A DNA stretch of 64,000 nucleotides from Patellaria atrata CBS 101060. Its lineage: Eukaryota > Ascomycota > Dothideomycetes > Patellariales > Patellariaceae. The DNA lies in the NCBI GenBank assembly GCA_010093705.1, contig MU006096.1, forward strand, positions 266,204-330,203. The letters run 5' to 3'. The position numbers and the translations under genes are program-made. This document shows, in pieces, positions 12,982 to 24,742 of this stretch; the first letter of the stretch is position 1, and each line of letters starts with the position of its first letter. A model generated the notes under the pieces. The model worked only from the letters and a program-made list of their open reading frames with translations, searched no databases and was not told where the DNA came from.

Positions 12982-14830
12982 ATGATGCTCTTCGGTAAAT
13001 GAAGGATAAATGAAGTCCTATATATTTTAAGGAAGAGCCGGGCAGTTTGAGGATTCTCACTGCATCCTCTAAGAGGAACTATAGTCCAAGTAAAACAGGG
13101 TTGACTATCGATCCCGTTCAATCCGCTTTCCCTTTATCTTGCTATAAGCACCAAGGACGCCCGCAACATAGCTCTCATGGATCAAATACTACGTTCAGGG
13201 GATTGCTTACCTACGGCCATCGTCAAAGCTACTTGGACGTGCAACATGATAGAAGCCATGAGGGAGTATCAAGACTCCAACCACATTGTAACCCGGCACT
13301 GTACAATATCACCTGTATAGTAGAAAAAAAATATTCCAAGTCCCAACCTATCATCCTCTCAGTGCGCAACTTGTAAACTACGATTTACCGGGATACGGGG
13401 ATACAATGATAGAATATGTGCGCATGCATGAAGTACGCAGGACGCGTGCTCTATGGCACCCGGTACACATCCACTCGAAAATATTTGTGCGGAGGAGAAA
13501 ACCACCGCACTGCGGCACCAGAATAGACGCGCCTCGTGCTTTGGCGCAGACGTATAGTTCGGAGACGTTGAAGTGAGTTGCGTTGGGGATTGGTGGGTAT
13601 CTCGGGACTTGCGGATGTGTATATTAGTGGAGCTTGCAGAGTGCGCGATATTCTGGATGACTCTGAGATGGAGAATTCTAACGCATGGATGACTGTGACT
13701 TGTAAGATACTGGGTCGGGCTGCCAGAGACCGCGGCTTAGGGAACTAATGCATAAGTAATCTACCTCACGATGAAGAAGGACGACGTCTTCATTCAGTCA
13801 TGTAACTTCTCATCTAGGGTAGCTTAACACGACTCACGGCACCAATCCTCGCAAGCCAACCCAAAAATATCACCCTTATGGTGAAGTGAACCCTGATTTG
13901 CCGAAGGTTGATAGACAACAGAAACTTATGCACTAAACAGATCAACCACACAGCCCACGACCAATCCCATTACCTTGAAAATGCACATTCCGATCTTGGA
14001 GATATCATTGTCGTGAATGCCTGGACATTCTCCTACAAATCCCACCTCTGCTAGGACTTTCGGATGGTGCTGACGTAGAGGATCCCTTCACTCTCATCTC
14101 ATACAGAACATCCCCTCAGCTAACTGCTCCATAACCAAGCGCATTGGCTCTTAACCTGTAAACGTGTTACAGGTGGCGAATAGGACTGAAGTAGTGAAAA
14201 ACCAATTTCCGTCCGGCCTGAGCTCCATCGTTGGGTGGACGAGGAATTTTTGAAAAGCTCTTTCTGGACTTCTTCGATTCGAGACTCGTTTCCGGGGCAG
14301 CTGGGGATGGCGCATCGGCTTCAAAGGGGCGGAGTGCTCAGAGTTGATGACCGAGTGGTCTAACCACAATGGTGTTGACGGTAGAGGATGACGGCATTGA
14401 GTGGACAAGTGGAGAGACTCAAATAATCTTTTCTCGGGGCTGAAATTCAGATATCCACATGAAATCCAAGTCAAGATGAGTGATACATTGGTCGGATGTG
14501 CCAAGTGGTTATTATCAGATGAGCGACTGCACTCCGGTATCGTCGTCACTTCTGTCTACAAACATCCGGAGGTCAGAAGACCCATCCTCTAGTCCAAAAG
14601 TGCTCGAAGACGTTGTGACTTCCACAGGAGGCAACAGATGTTCTTAGAATCCAGCGAAGGAAGACTAAGATAATCCTATTATGATGTTGAGAAGCATCGT
14701 CGACGAGTTGGACACATCTCTTGCAAATCTACATGACTTACTTGATGATCAACGGGATAATTGACAACCCACTACGGCCAACTAGCTCTGTTGTGGGTCA
14801 TACAGACAGCGGTTATTCATCGAGGTATAC
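12982..14830. other. Intergenic region with short coding-like fragments
   Basis: No complete gene is seen. On the plus strand a 27-codon stretch at about 14681-14760 (MMLRSIVDELDTSL then ANLHDLLDDQ) reads like a helical segment, and 14401-14592 holds another short frame (MSDTLVGCAKWLLSD). They lie in different frames with stops between them. They may be remnants of one decayed gene or chance. Confidence 0.35.
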
Positions 14831-15037
14831 TCAGAAAGAACAGTGGAACCACGGCAGCACATAGCATAGTTTCTTTAGAAGATTGACGTCATCATTTCTG
14901 AGTTCCTTGGTGGTAGGAGCATCCAGCGACATATTTGCGCTATGTCCAAGAAAGTTGAGTGCGATTTGCCAAGCGTTCTCGATCGTCTGTTGCTGGGTGT
15001 GGAGAAGAGAGCTCTGATTCAGATTTGTCGTAGCCAT
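14831..15037 (-). CDS. Possible small protein, unknown
   Basis: A 68-codon ATG frame directly downstream of the Med9 gene on the same strand (34 nt between the Med9 stop and this ATG). The composition is protein-like (QQQTIENAWQIALNFLGHS), with a possible helix, but I know no family for it. It could be a separate small gene, the 3' region of the Med9 transcript, or chance. No signal peptide or membrane segment is seen. Confidence 0.3.
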   Translation of the reverse strand: MATTNLNQSSLLHTQQQTIENAWQIALNFLGHSANMSLDAPTTKELRNDDVNLLKKLCYVLPWFHCSF

Positions 15038-15071
15038 GATGAAGGAAATGAAGTCTTAAAGAGTGTAGAGG

Positions 15072-15524
15072 TCATCCTTGCATAGTAGTGTCGCCGTCAT
15101 CTTGAGGACCTGATGTATGTTGACCGAGTCTGTTCAGCACGCCCTTCAGATACTCAATTCGCTCAGTCAAGTAAGCAATTTCCTCTTCTTGGTCTTCAAC
15201 AGTCCGATCGATGCTTGGTAATGCTTTGATCGCTTGTCTGGCTTTCTGAATCTTGACTTTCAAAGCACCTGCAGCTGTTTGTAGGTTCTGAATTTCAAGA
15301 GGCTGTTCGTTCGGATAAGGTTGAAGTAGAGCATCACCAGAAGCACCTGCACCACTTGAATTGAGTGAAGGTGAAGAAAGTAGGCGGGAGAGGAGCTGGT
15401 GGAGTGGAGGGAGGAAGTCGAAGGTTGACGGGTCTGGTAGTTGTAGAGCTGCTGTCGGGCCGGTGGAAGTTGAGCTTGCAAACGAGGTATTGGCATGCGG
15501 AGCTGGAGACGCGTGACTCGACAT
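15072..15524 (-). CDS. MED9: Mediator complex subunit 9 (Med9/Cse2)
   Basis: A single-exon 150-aa protein, the usual size for fungal Med9. It begins with a low-complexity S/A/T/P region. The core follows: FDFLPPLHQLLSRLL, then a long helical part LEIQNLQTAAGALKVKIQKA and VEDQEEEIAYLTERIEYLKG, which fits the heptad-rich Med9 helices that dock in the Mediator middle module. Mediator bridges transcription factors and RNA polymerase II in the nucleus. The end is acidic and polar. The gene is divergent from the phosphoglycerate mutase gene, with a 513-bp shared upstream region. I rest the call on the core motif pattern and the length. Confidence 0.85.
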   Translation of the reverse strand: MSSHASPAPHANTSFASSTSTGPTAALQLPDPSTFDFLPPLHQLLSRLLSSPSLNSSGAGASGDALLQPYPNEQPLEIQNLQTAAGALKVKIQKARQAIKALPSIDRTVEDQEEEIAYLTERIEYLKGVLNRLGQHTSGPQDDGDTTMQG

Positions 15525-16037
15525 GCTGGTTTCAATAAATGGTTTGCTTCTAGATCGAACGATAATCGAGCTTGCTAAGAGCGAGTGCTCTTCTCCTCCA
15601 GAGGACTGAAAACGAGCAGTTTAGGAGCTTTGACGCGTCTATCGAACGCGTTGGGATACCGTAGTTCTATGACGTTCGAAGGGTAGTGAGATAGGAGAGC
15701 TTATAAGTCAGCAGTAATTCACATGAAACGATCATCAATCATCAATCATCAGATCGGAAGACAGATTGAGGACAGATGGGATCAAACAACGAGGGTCAGG
15801 GTGAGGTTTAGGGTTTCTGTAGTTCTAACCTGGTGTCGCTCCAGGAGCTTGGCTACTGTGACGTTGGCGGGGTTCCGGTTCGGGCAACTTTTCTTTTCTC
15901 AACGTCCCAACCGGAGATCTTAAGGAGACCTCCTCCCCTTCAATTGCTTCTTTATCCCAATATCCCTCACATTTTCATTATCCTAGTCAATCGTAACTCA
16001 CAATATTGTATTAATTAGAAAAGTCTTCCAAGAAGCT
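15525..16037. promoter_or_regulatory. Divergent upstream region of MED9 and iPGM
   Basis: A 513-bp stretch between two genes read outwards, so it should hold both promoters. It has a pyrimidine-rich run before the iPGM start (CCTCCTCCCCTTC at about 15930-15942), common upstream of well-expressed fungal genes. No clear TATA box is assigned. Confidence 0.4.
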
Positions 16038-17792
16038 ATGGTCAACGTTGAGCAGAAAACAGTCCTCAGTAAGCCCCCCACCCCACTATAGTCTTATCTG
16101 GAAAGTGCTTCTTAAGGATCACAGTATCATGCTAATACGATGTATAGTCGTCATTGACGGATGGGGCATTCCGGGTGAGAATTCGCCTAAAGAGGGCGAT
16201 GCTATTCTCGCCGCAGACACCCCATATATGGATGAGTTCTCCAAAGAAGGATCATCAACCGCTCAAGGTTTCACTGAACTCGAAGCTTCCTCTCTAGCTG
16301 TTGGCCTTCCCGAAGGACTGATGGGAAACAGTGAAGTAGGCCATCTCAATATCGGCGCTGGAAGAGTCGTCTGGCAAGATGTTGTAAGAATAGATCAGAC
16401 GATCAAGAAGGAAGAGCTCCCCAAGATCGAGAATCTTCAAAAGTCCTTCAACAGAGCAAAGGATGGTAACGGCCGCCTACATCTTCTAGGATTGGTCTCC
16501 GATGGCGGCGTACATGCCCACATCAAACACTTGATTGCGCTCCTAAAAGAAGCAAAGAGGATTGGTGTACCTAAAGTTTTCATCCACTTTTTCGGAGATG
16601 GTAGAGATACGGATCCGAAATCCGGGCTCGGCCACATGAAAGACCTCATCGGAAAGACTGAGGAGATAGGTCTTGGGGAGATCGCAACGGTTGTTGGAAG
16701 ATATTACATAATGGACCGTGACAAGAGATGGGAGCGTGTTGAAGTTGGTCTAAAAGGGGTCGTTCTCGGTGAAGGAGAGGACACCGATGATGTCGTGAAG
16801 ACTATCCAGCAGCGTTACGAACAAGGTGAAACGGATGAGTTTTTGAAACCGATCATTGTTGGTGGTGACGAGCGGAGAGTTCAAGGTACAACTACCCCTT
16901 TTCCATCCTCCAAGTCAAAAATCAATATTGACCCCTTACAGAGGGTGATACTTTGTTCTTCTTCAACTACCGATCTGACCGTGTTCGTGAGGTCACTCAA
17001 CTCCTCGGTGGCTATGACCGAGAGCCTAGACCCGACTTCCCCTATCCCAAAGACATTCATCTGACAACAATGACCCAGTATAATACTAAGTTCCCCTACC
17101 CGATTGCCTTCCCACCGCAACACATGGGCAATGTGCTCGCAGAGTGGCTCGCGAAGCAAGGACTTAAGCAATGCCACGTCGCTGAAACGGAGAAGTATGC
17201 ACACGTGACCTTCTTTTTTAACGGTGGCGTCGAAAAGCAATTCGACAACGAAGACCGAGACATGATTCCCTCTCCCAAGGTAGCCACATACGATAAAAAG
17301 CCCACCATGAGCGCCATGGAAGTTGCAGAAAAGCTCTGTGAGAGAATTGAGAGTGGGAACTTCGAATTCCTGATGAACAACTTCGCACCTCCAGACATGG
17401 TTGGCCATACCGGTGTTTACAAAGCTGCTATCGAAGGCTGCGCAGAGACCGATAGGGCCATCGGCAAGGTCTACGAACAATGCAAGAAGAGTGGCTACGT
17501 GTTGTTCGTTACATCTGATCATGGGTGAGTCTTAATTGTAACTTCTCCAACTCTGTGATGACTAACGAAATTCGAAATTAGCAACGCGGAAGAGATGCTC
17601 AACGAAGAAGGTAACCCCAAGACGTCGCATACTACCAACAAAGTTCCATTCATCATGGCCAATGCGCCTGGAAACTACAGCTTGAAGAAAACAGACGGTG
17701 TCTTAGGCGATGTTGCCCCCACGCTACTAGATGTGATGGGGCTTCCCAAACCGGAGGAGATGGGAGGTACTAGCTTGTTGGTCAAAGGTTGA
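16038..17792 (+). CDS. 2,3-bisphosphoglycerate-independent phosphoglycerate mutase
   Basis: Four exons: 16038-16068, 16148-16885, 16942-17524, 17582-17792, giving 520 aa, the normal length for this enzyme. It interconverts 3- and 2-phosphoglycerate in glycolysis and gluconeogenesis with two metal ions (usually Mn) and a phosphoserine intermediate. The first exon (10 codons plus one base) joins to give VLIVIDGWGIPG, the first metal-binding motif. Further signatures are GNSEVGHLNIGAG with the catalytic serine, SDGGVHAH, GDGRDTDP, FNYRSDR, and TSDHGNAEE, the last restored only by removing intron 3. The later SHTTNKVPFI also fits. All key residues are present. Filamentous fungi use this form rather than the cofactor-dependent yeast type. 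The introns are 79, 56 and 57 nt and all joins keep phase. Confidence 0.95.
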
Positions 17793-18896
17793 GATATAGT
17801 TTTACGGCATTAGAAAGGAGTTTTGGGTAGAAGTATAGGGGTGTGTGGCTGGTGTGTGGCTGGTGTGTGGGTATGGCGCGGTGCATTGGAGGCGTGCGAA
17901 CGTGTGACATAGTAGTTGAATTAGTATATCCAGCCTGAACTATACAGAATAGTATTGTCTGCTGAGAAGCCGAGTTATCAAGTAGCCATTGCGCGCACGG
18001 CCAGTGTCCAGCGACTAAGAAGTATCCTCTAGGACAAAGGAGGGGATACTGCAATATTCCCACTACTAAAGCTTTTATTGGAATTAATTACCTTCATGGC
18101 CTCCTAATTTCTTTTTCGAACCGCTATCCGAGCTGTTCGTATTCGTGAATTTCTGTCACCTAAGCTTCATGATAATACTTCGTTCCAGTTCTAGTTGATA
18201 GCAGCCGTCGCAACTCAAACCTGTCCTCAACCAAGTATTTATTGTTTTACAACTTTGAGCAACTTATACCCGTACCAACTAAACTGCTAAGGTGTTCAGT
18301 AAGAATCATGATGGACCCGGAAAATCACCCGGTTTACGCTTCCACCCAAAATCCACTATGCATTGACCCTTCGTTCCTTTCACGTCATCGTTCAAACCCT
18401 ATTTTAACATCAGATCCTCTCATCACGATGAAGCGACACTCATGATCTATTTCCCGAGATTACTTATGATCTATATAGCACAGAAGGCCATATAAGATCA
18501 AGAGGCACATTGGGTACAGTAAATGAATATGTTTTTGGCGTTTTAGTTCTAAGCTAACTGGAAATGATCGCAATACTAATCTTCAACAATAAGAGAACAA
18601 ATATGGGGTATAGAACACCAGGAATCCCTCAAATACAGAGATGAGATCTAACACCTTAGTATATTGAATCAAATAAAGTGTCTCGCAAGTTCTCCCTGTG
18701 GCTGCTTTCTCCACCCCAACATGTTCCAAATCGAGTCATTCGTCTAAGAGTAGAACAGGGGGTATTGAGCAACATCGACCTTTTCACCACTCTCCTGCTC
18801 TTGCTTCATAGGCGCCTGAAGATCATGCATTTGAAAATCCTCAGGTTCTCCTATAGATCCACTATATTCCGTGGTTGCATGGACATCTGGTCTCGT
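17793..18896. other. Convergent intergenic region
   Basis: This is the 3' flank of the iPGM gene and of the decayed kinase. It holds an 11-nt tandem repeat and no supported gene. Confidence 0.5.
17841..17870. repeat. 11-nt tandem repeat, about 2.7 copies
   Basis: The unit GTGTGTGGCTG occurs twice exactly, followed by GTGTGTGG. It lies about 50 nt after the iPGM stop, probably in the 3' untranslated region. No function is apparent. Confidence 0.8.
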
Positions 18897-20506
18897 CTAA
18901 GCGTTACGTAAGACTTTCGCAGTATGAGCGGTACCCCCTCCAGTGGATGCTGGATGCTGTACAGGTACTTGTTCGTCCTGTCGCACCCAGGCGTGGCCAG
19001 GAAATATTTCGCACATCATACGTTCAATGGACGCGTCCGGAATGAATTCACGGATCGGGGGCAAACCGGAGAGTAAAGAGATTTGCAATTCCGGAATGGT
19101 TTGTGGAATTGCAATTGGCTGTTGCGCTTGCACGGACTGTATCGGTGGAGCCGCCTTGGATTTTGCGCTTGTGTAAGCGGCGCCAATAGAGCTTGTAGAA
19201 ATTGCCATGATGGAGATTGTAGCATCGGCGCTGGATACTCAGGGGGATTGTCCATACGGTGATACAACCCTTGGCCGAGATGAAGAGCATTATCGTTAAT
19301 GAGGGTTTGCATCTGTATTCTCTCTTGAGCTATTGCCGCCTGAAAAGGATATCCAGGCTGCATCAATGGCTGGATTTGAAAAGCAGGCCGCTGCACTGGT
19401 ATTACCTGTCGAGTTTGGGGTATATAATGCTGCTGGGCAGGTTCAATCCTGGGGGTTGTCTGTGCAAAACCATGGTATGACTGAGGCATTGCCCAGACTG
19501 GGACTATTTGCGAACCCGTCCATACCCTTCTCGCCTCAACAACCTTTCCAAGAAACTGCATGATATGTGGCCGACTACTTGGCTGTTGTACCAAACATAA
19601 TTGCATGAGATTGTCTAAAGTAACACTGTACGTGGCTCTCCTTGATTCTCCTCGAACTGGTTCAGAGTACTCGCTAATTTTAAGAATCCACATAGTGGCT
19701 CTTGTACTATTCCGGACGGCCCAACGAGTTCCCACAGCCCGCATGTATTCGGCGGCATCGTAGGGCGTTACTTTCAATGCTAGGAAGTCTACCACGGCAC
19801 CTAGCGCCCATAGGTCCGCTGATGTAGATGATTTAGGGAACTCTGGGGCTTGCCAGAATGGGGTCCCAACTCTCGAATCGTGTACGTCTTCTTGGTAGCC
19901 ATGTCGGCCCGACAATCCTGCAATGCCCAAATCGGTGAGCTTAACCTGTGGGAACGGTGAGGTAGAATCTCTCTTCAGTAAAATGTTCGCCGGTTTAATG
20001 TCACGGTGGACTATGGATACCCAGCTCCCATGGCCATAATTTTCAGTTCCATGTCCGGTCGCAAGGAAAGCAAGAGCAAGCGATACCGATTTTAGGACAT
20101 GCCAAGTAAGTCCCTCCGGGAATTCGACACTGAAATTCTCATGAGACTTCTTAAGGTCTCGGAGATCTCCTATGTCGCAGTGCTCTAAGACCATGGAAGC
20201 AGCTGCAGGATGGGGCTGTTGCGGCTGCCAACCAAGCATGTGCATTACATGGCGACAGCGCGCAGTTAGTTTAAGCATGCGCACTTCATGTGGGAGGATT
20301 TAGGAATTTGGCGTGTATTTGATCGTTTTAACGGCTACAGTGTCATTAGTATGAATATTTCGGTATAAGTTTACAGGTCCCTCGGCGCCACGACCAAGGA
20401 CACGGCTCGTCTCCATCACATAGTCTGTCGCTAAAGAGCCAACCGTCTGGATGAAAGTTGGTGGAAGGATATGTGGATCGTAAGTCTTTCGATCATATAG
20501 AGACAT
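18897..20506 (-). pseudogene. Decayed serine/threonine protein kinase
   Basis: The frame starts with ATG at 20506 and shows a kinase N-lobe (VLGRGAEGPVNLY, then VAVKTIKY with the ATP-binding lysine). At codon 69 (20302-20300) it meets TAA, and the same frame then continues with ILPHEVRMLKLT, the C-helix region. After that come the catalytic loop HRDIKPANILL, the metal site as DLG rather than DFG, GTPFWQAPEF (APE motif) and SADLWALGAVVDF. No splice sites could remove the stop. The tail is P/Q-rich. Near 19150-19190 the sense seems to move to another frame, which runs to 18897 (IPELQISLLSGLPP, MMCEIFPGHAWVRQDE), so a single-base indel is likely too. Two lesions suggest a pseudogene; sequencing error is possible. 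The kinase subfamily is unclear. Confidence 0.75.
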
Positions 20507-21429
20507 TTTTCGTAGATAATGTTTTGATTTTCAAATATGAAGGAGTGCTGTTTTGAATACGATAGATATCAGGAGGTGGTATGGAACGAGTTCGAATGAC
20601 CAAAGTAAGAATGCGTTTTGCTCTGGGTTCGAAGAATGTTAGACTGTGGAGGGAGAGTTTTGGAAATTAAAGTAAGAACGAGATTTATTTGTAATTCCGC
20701 AGATATGAGAGTTTTGCAGAGTTATGGCGACTCTTGAAGAGCGTGGAAATGGTGTTGATGTGCTTTGTGGACAGATTATGTAAGTACCCACTGGAAGTTA
20801 AACAATGTGATCAAGTGATGAGGATAGGGGTGAGGCGCAAGCGTGGATGTAAACAATATAGATGCACCTGACCCACTATGGTGACTGCTATCTATCAACC
20901 TCCTGCATGAAGCATTAACATGCTAGAGCAAATTCTTGACTTATGTCACAAAATTGCCTACTATTATGATCAGCTATGTCTAATGACACTGCTAATCAGG
21001 TGGTTCATGGGGGCAAAATACCGCTGGTTACAGATCCCATGTGGAGTTGATAACTGACGTGAGGAGCATTGTCTCCAGCACCCGGTGAAATTCAAGCTGC
21101 AGATTATTAAGCAAGGAAATAGTGACAAATTTGAGATGTGAACTGATTAGGTGACTATTTTTTGAGATAATAATAATCTATTTCAACCTAACTGGTCTCA
21201 TAGCGGCGCCTTCGAAATATTCGTAACAATCCCATTAGTGTTTTTTGTTAACAAGAGGAATTGAGAGATATCTCTCCAAGAACACCAAACATACATTGCG
21301 AAATTTCATTTACTTGCTATTTTAGTACTCTGAAGCTCCTCCCGGGACCAGTTCTAGTTTGCAGAGCAGGTATTTGCATCCCTAGGGGTATCTCCGTACC
21401 CATATATATCCGAGGAACCATGGGACTAA
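20507..21429. other. Intergenic region, nothing recognised
   Basis: No frame longer than about 60 codons and no motif. It lies between the decayed kinase and the decayed ZZ gene, both on the minus strand. Confidence 0.5.
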
Positions 21430-22466
21430 CTAGCTCGTGAATCCCACTTGTCCAATTAATGATTTGGTACGCGCATGAAAGTTACCTTCTACAGGAGGTT
21501 GTATGCTTCCTTGCATAGAAAGAGGGTATTGGGCACCTGTTATCAAGGGAGGCGCTTGAAGTCCAGGTGCCAGTGGACGAGGTGATTGACGAGGTACTTG
21601 CTGTTGGGCAGAGAGAGGCGCGTAGGTCGGACTCGTAATCCCTGAGAAACCTTCTCATCTAGGTAGTGATGGTGCAAAAATGATTTGAGGTCGAGCTGTT
21701 ATATAAGGGGTATGATGTTGCGGTGGAGGGAAGGATGGCTGATCCTGGATCTGATGAGGAAAGATTGGATTCGGTGTGGAGAGCATGGTTTCAGGGCGAC
21801 ACTATTTGAATCTCTTATGACCGAAGTTACTCTTTGGTAGACTTAGAGGGGTAGACTTAATTTGCAAATTCGCGGAGGGGGAGACGAAGTTTTGATATTG
21901 GGACTCATAGAGTCCTTTGGATTGAAAGTCCTGCAAAGTATAGTTCTGCCCTTGAAGGTTGATTTGGCCAGTTTGTTGAGGACCAAGACAAGGTTGGTAT
22001 GATGTATGTGCGGGGAGGTGACTAAAGGGAGGAATTTGGGTTTGCTGTTGAATAGAGAGTTGCATGGGCTGTTCGCGGAACTGCTGGGTGGGATACTGGG
22101 TGGGTTCTGGTTGCTGACCTGTCAAGGCTGTATTCCGATTACTTGTTCTAGTTGTTCGATGAAGATGAGCAAGAATTAGCATTTATACGTGGGAGAAGAT
22201 ACGAACGTGGTTATATTAATAATATTAAGATGATGGTCAGAGGCTTTCCCTATTTTTTCGCAATCACCACAGACATCATGATCGGGACACGATTCGCAAT
22301 GCCATCTGATCCCTTTTAGGGGCATGGTATTGCACTCGTTACACCTCACACCTTGGTGAACATCTAGGGTTGCATGTTGCGACTGCCAAAACATAGTATT
22401 CATGGTGTTATTGCCGAATCCCACCACATCCATGGAGTTCATGTACCCGGGTATATATGCCGCCAT
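21430..22466 (-). pseudogene. ZZ-type zinc-finger protein, tail interrupted by stops
   Basis: The ATG at 22466 begins MAAYIPGYMNSMD. A ZZ finger follows (CNECNTMPLKGIRWHCESC, DHDVCGDC, HHLNI), a zinc-binding fold that usually binds proteins. A probable intron (donor near 22206, acceptor after TGCTAATT...CTAG near 22145) joins it to a Q/P-rich tail. That frame meets TAG at 21804-21802, then TGA at 21657-21655, and finally TAG at 21432-21430. Between the stops the translation keeps the same P/Q-rich style (PNPIFPHQIQDQPSFPP, SAQQQVPRQSPRPLAPG), so the tail was probably once continuous. The ZZ part alone could still be made as a 190-residue protein. The donor (GTTCGT) is weak. A similar Q/P-rich tail is found in the nearby kinase remnant. 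Confidence 0.6.
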
Positions 22467-23368
22467 ATTTGAATGGTGAGGGGCCTGTGAGAGACTCACA
22501 GATGATGACGATACGGAAAAAAAAGGGACAGAACGTAACACACGTTACTTTTCGCAACTGCTATGGTAAAGGAAGGAAGGGGGAAGAGGTTAAAGATGTA
22601 AGTCGACTGATATATCATCGTATGGCTCTGTAGGAAAAGGAATTCGTAGGATCTAATAGGTGGTTGGATGATCGAAACCCAGAAAGGACTTAACGTAAAG
22701 TAGGAAAGAAGAGAGGAAGGTTCAGCCAGCGGACAACCAAGCTTTTACACTCATACCATCGGTTCGTTCAGCCCTCGTACAATTGAGGTGCTCCCGCCCG
22801 TACTTGGGATTGAAAGGGTTGGAAAAAGACATTGCTGTAGACCCTAAGGTTATAGCAGGATTTCGGCAAAAGCTATATATCAGAAAATTCGGTCTGAAAG
22901 ACTTCTGAAGCGCCTTTTCGTTCAGCCTCAGCTGCCTATTCTTAGACAGTTGGGACTAGGAGAAGACCCGAGGTGACGTTGGAGGTTGTAGAGGAATTAT
23001 TGAACAAACAGGACAAACATAGCCTGCCCGTCTGAATAATTGCGGGATAGCGGGGGATCTAGCTTCAGCTGCCTTGTGCCCTCATAGAGGCCTGGCCCCA
23101 TCGCAATGAACTTACAACCCTCGATTATTCATATAATTCTTGTAAGCCGCTCTGATCTTCTTTTGAGTACTGGTTCCAAAGCGATCCTCTTCTCCCTTCA
23201 GTCGGACTTCGTTCCTCATAGTCCCCACTTGCGCAGCTCACTTCTGTGTACAGAACAAGCCACCAGACTTCATTACAGCCTTGCCGTACACCAAGAGGAA
23301 TATTTGAAGCAGTTACCGATTTTACGTTCCTACACAGCAATACAATATCGACACCGGTGTCAAACGCA
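22467..23368. promoter_or_regulatory. Divergent upstream region of the ZZ remnant and the CaM kinase gene
   Basis: About 900 bp between two genes read outwards. It contains A/G-rich tracts (22565-22720), and the last 260 nt have overlapping frames open in two registers (23106-23471), which look like 5' untranslated sequence rather than extra kinase exons. No defined site is assigned. Confidence 0.4.
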
Positions 23369-24742
23369 ATGGCGAGTCGAAATGGCCAGCAGGGAGCGGC
23401 CCCTCAAGCGCAAGTACAGCCATGCCGCTATAAGACGGGAAAGACACTTGGAGCTGGTTCATATTCCGTAGTAAAGGAATGCGTACATATTGATACTGGG
23501 CGATACTACGCAGCCAAGGTGATCAATAAACGGCTAATGGCGGGCAGGGAGCACATGGTAAGCTTCTATCACTTTCGAGCGTTGATCGCGGTTTGCACTA
23601 AAGTTAGTTATAAAGGTACGAAATGAGATCGCAGTTCTGAAAAGAGTCTCGATGGGTCATCGAAATATCCTGACGTTGGTGGATTATTTTGAAACAATGA
23701 ATAACTGTACGTAGAACTGTCGTTATCTGACAGCCTTCACTTACATGTCCCGCAGTATATCTCGTCACAGACCTCGCGCTCGGAGGTGAATTGTTCGACA
23801 GAATCTGTAGAAAAGGCAGTTACTATGAAAGTGATGCTGTGGATCTTATTCGGGCTACTCTATCAGCTGTAGCATACCTCCATGATCATGGGATTGTCCA
23901 CCGTGACCTTAAGCCAGAGAATCTGCTCTTCAGAACCCCGGAAGACAACGCGGACCTTCTGATCGCCGATTTTGGATTGTCGAGAATTATGGATGAGGAA
24001 CAATTCCATGTCCTGACCACAACTTGCGGCACTCCAGGTTATATGGCCCCTGAAATTTTTAAGAAGTCGGGTCATGGGAAACCAGTGTGCGTATCAATGT
24101 CCAATGAACCCACCCATTAATTAATAAGCTTTTAGTGATCTTTGGGCTATTGGAGTTATAACTTATTTCCTCCTATGTGGATATACACCCTTTGATCGCG
24201 ACTCAAATCTTGAAGAGATGCAAGCTATCCTTGTCGCCGATTACTCATTTACGCCTCTTGAATACTGGCGTGGAGTCTCTCAAACAGCCAGGGAATTTAT
24301 CAAACGCTGTCTGACAATCGATCCTCACCAGCGTATCACTGCACATGAAGCATTGTCACACCCTTGGATTGCCGATACTGCTCCGATTCAAGATGGAGAG
24401 GATCTACTCCCCGTTGTCAAGAAGAATTTTAATGCGAGAAAGACACTTCATGCTGCTATCGATACTATCCGGGCTATCAATCAACTTAGAGCCGGTGGGG
24501 GTGCAGCGATGATGGATGGAGCTTTAAGCAAAGATCCTGGCCGGGCGATGGGTGCTGGACTAATAGGAGCGGCGCAACAAGCAAGAGGCATTAGGAACAA
24601 TGTCCCCCAGCCGGAAGAAGAAGGATCGGACCCGATGGAGATCGACAGCCGTGGAAATGCCCGAGGTCAAACGGAAGAGATGATTCATGAACAAGAGCGA
24701 CGGATTCGGCAGACCCAAGAGCAGTTATGGAGTCAAAGATGA
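23369..24742 (+). CDS. Calcium/calmodulin-dependent protein kinase (CMK type)
   Basis: Exons 23369-23557, 23616-23706, 23756-24086 and 24136-24742 give 405 aa. Introns of 58, 49 and 49 nt keep phase. The kinase domain runs from about residue 22 to 290: GAGSYSVVKE (glycine loop), YYAAKVINK (lysine), HRDLKPENLL, IADFGLSRI (DFG), TTCGTPGYMAPE with an activation-loop threonine, and DLWAIGVITYFLLCGYTPF restored by the last splice. After the domain, VKKNFNARKTLHAAIDTIRA is a basic amphipathic helix in the position of the autoinhibitory and calmodulin-binding segment. The family acts downstream of Ca2+/calmodulin in growth, stress and the cell cycle. The C-terminal 100 residues are polar and end in a coiled-coil-like stretch (EEMIHEQERRIRQTQEQL). 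All catalytic residues are present, unlike the neighbouring decayed kinase. Confidence 0.93.

Noticed and set aside
18897-24742. A kinase signalling cluster (decayed kinase, ZZ protein, CaM kinase)
   Set aside because: Only the CaM kinase is intact and there is no shared motif or common regulation, so adjacency alone does not support a system.
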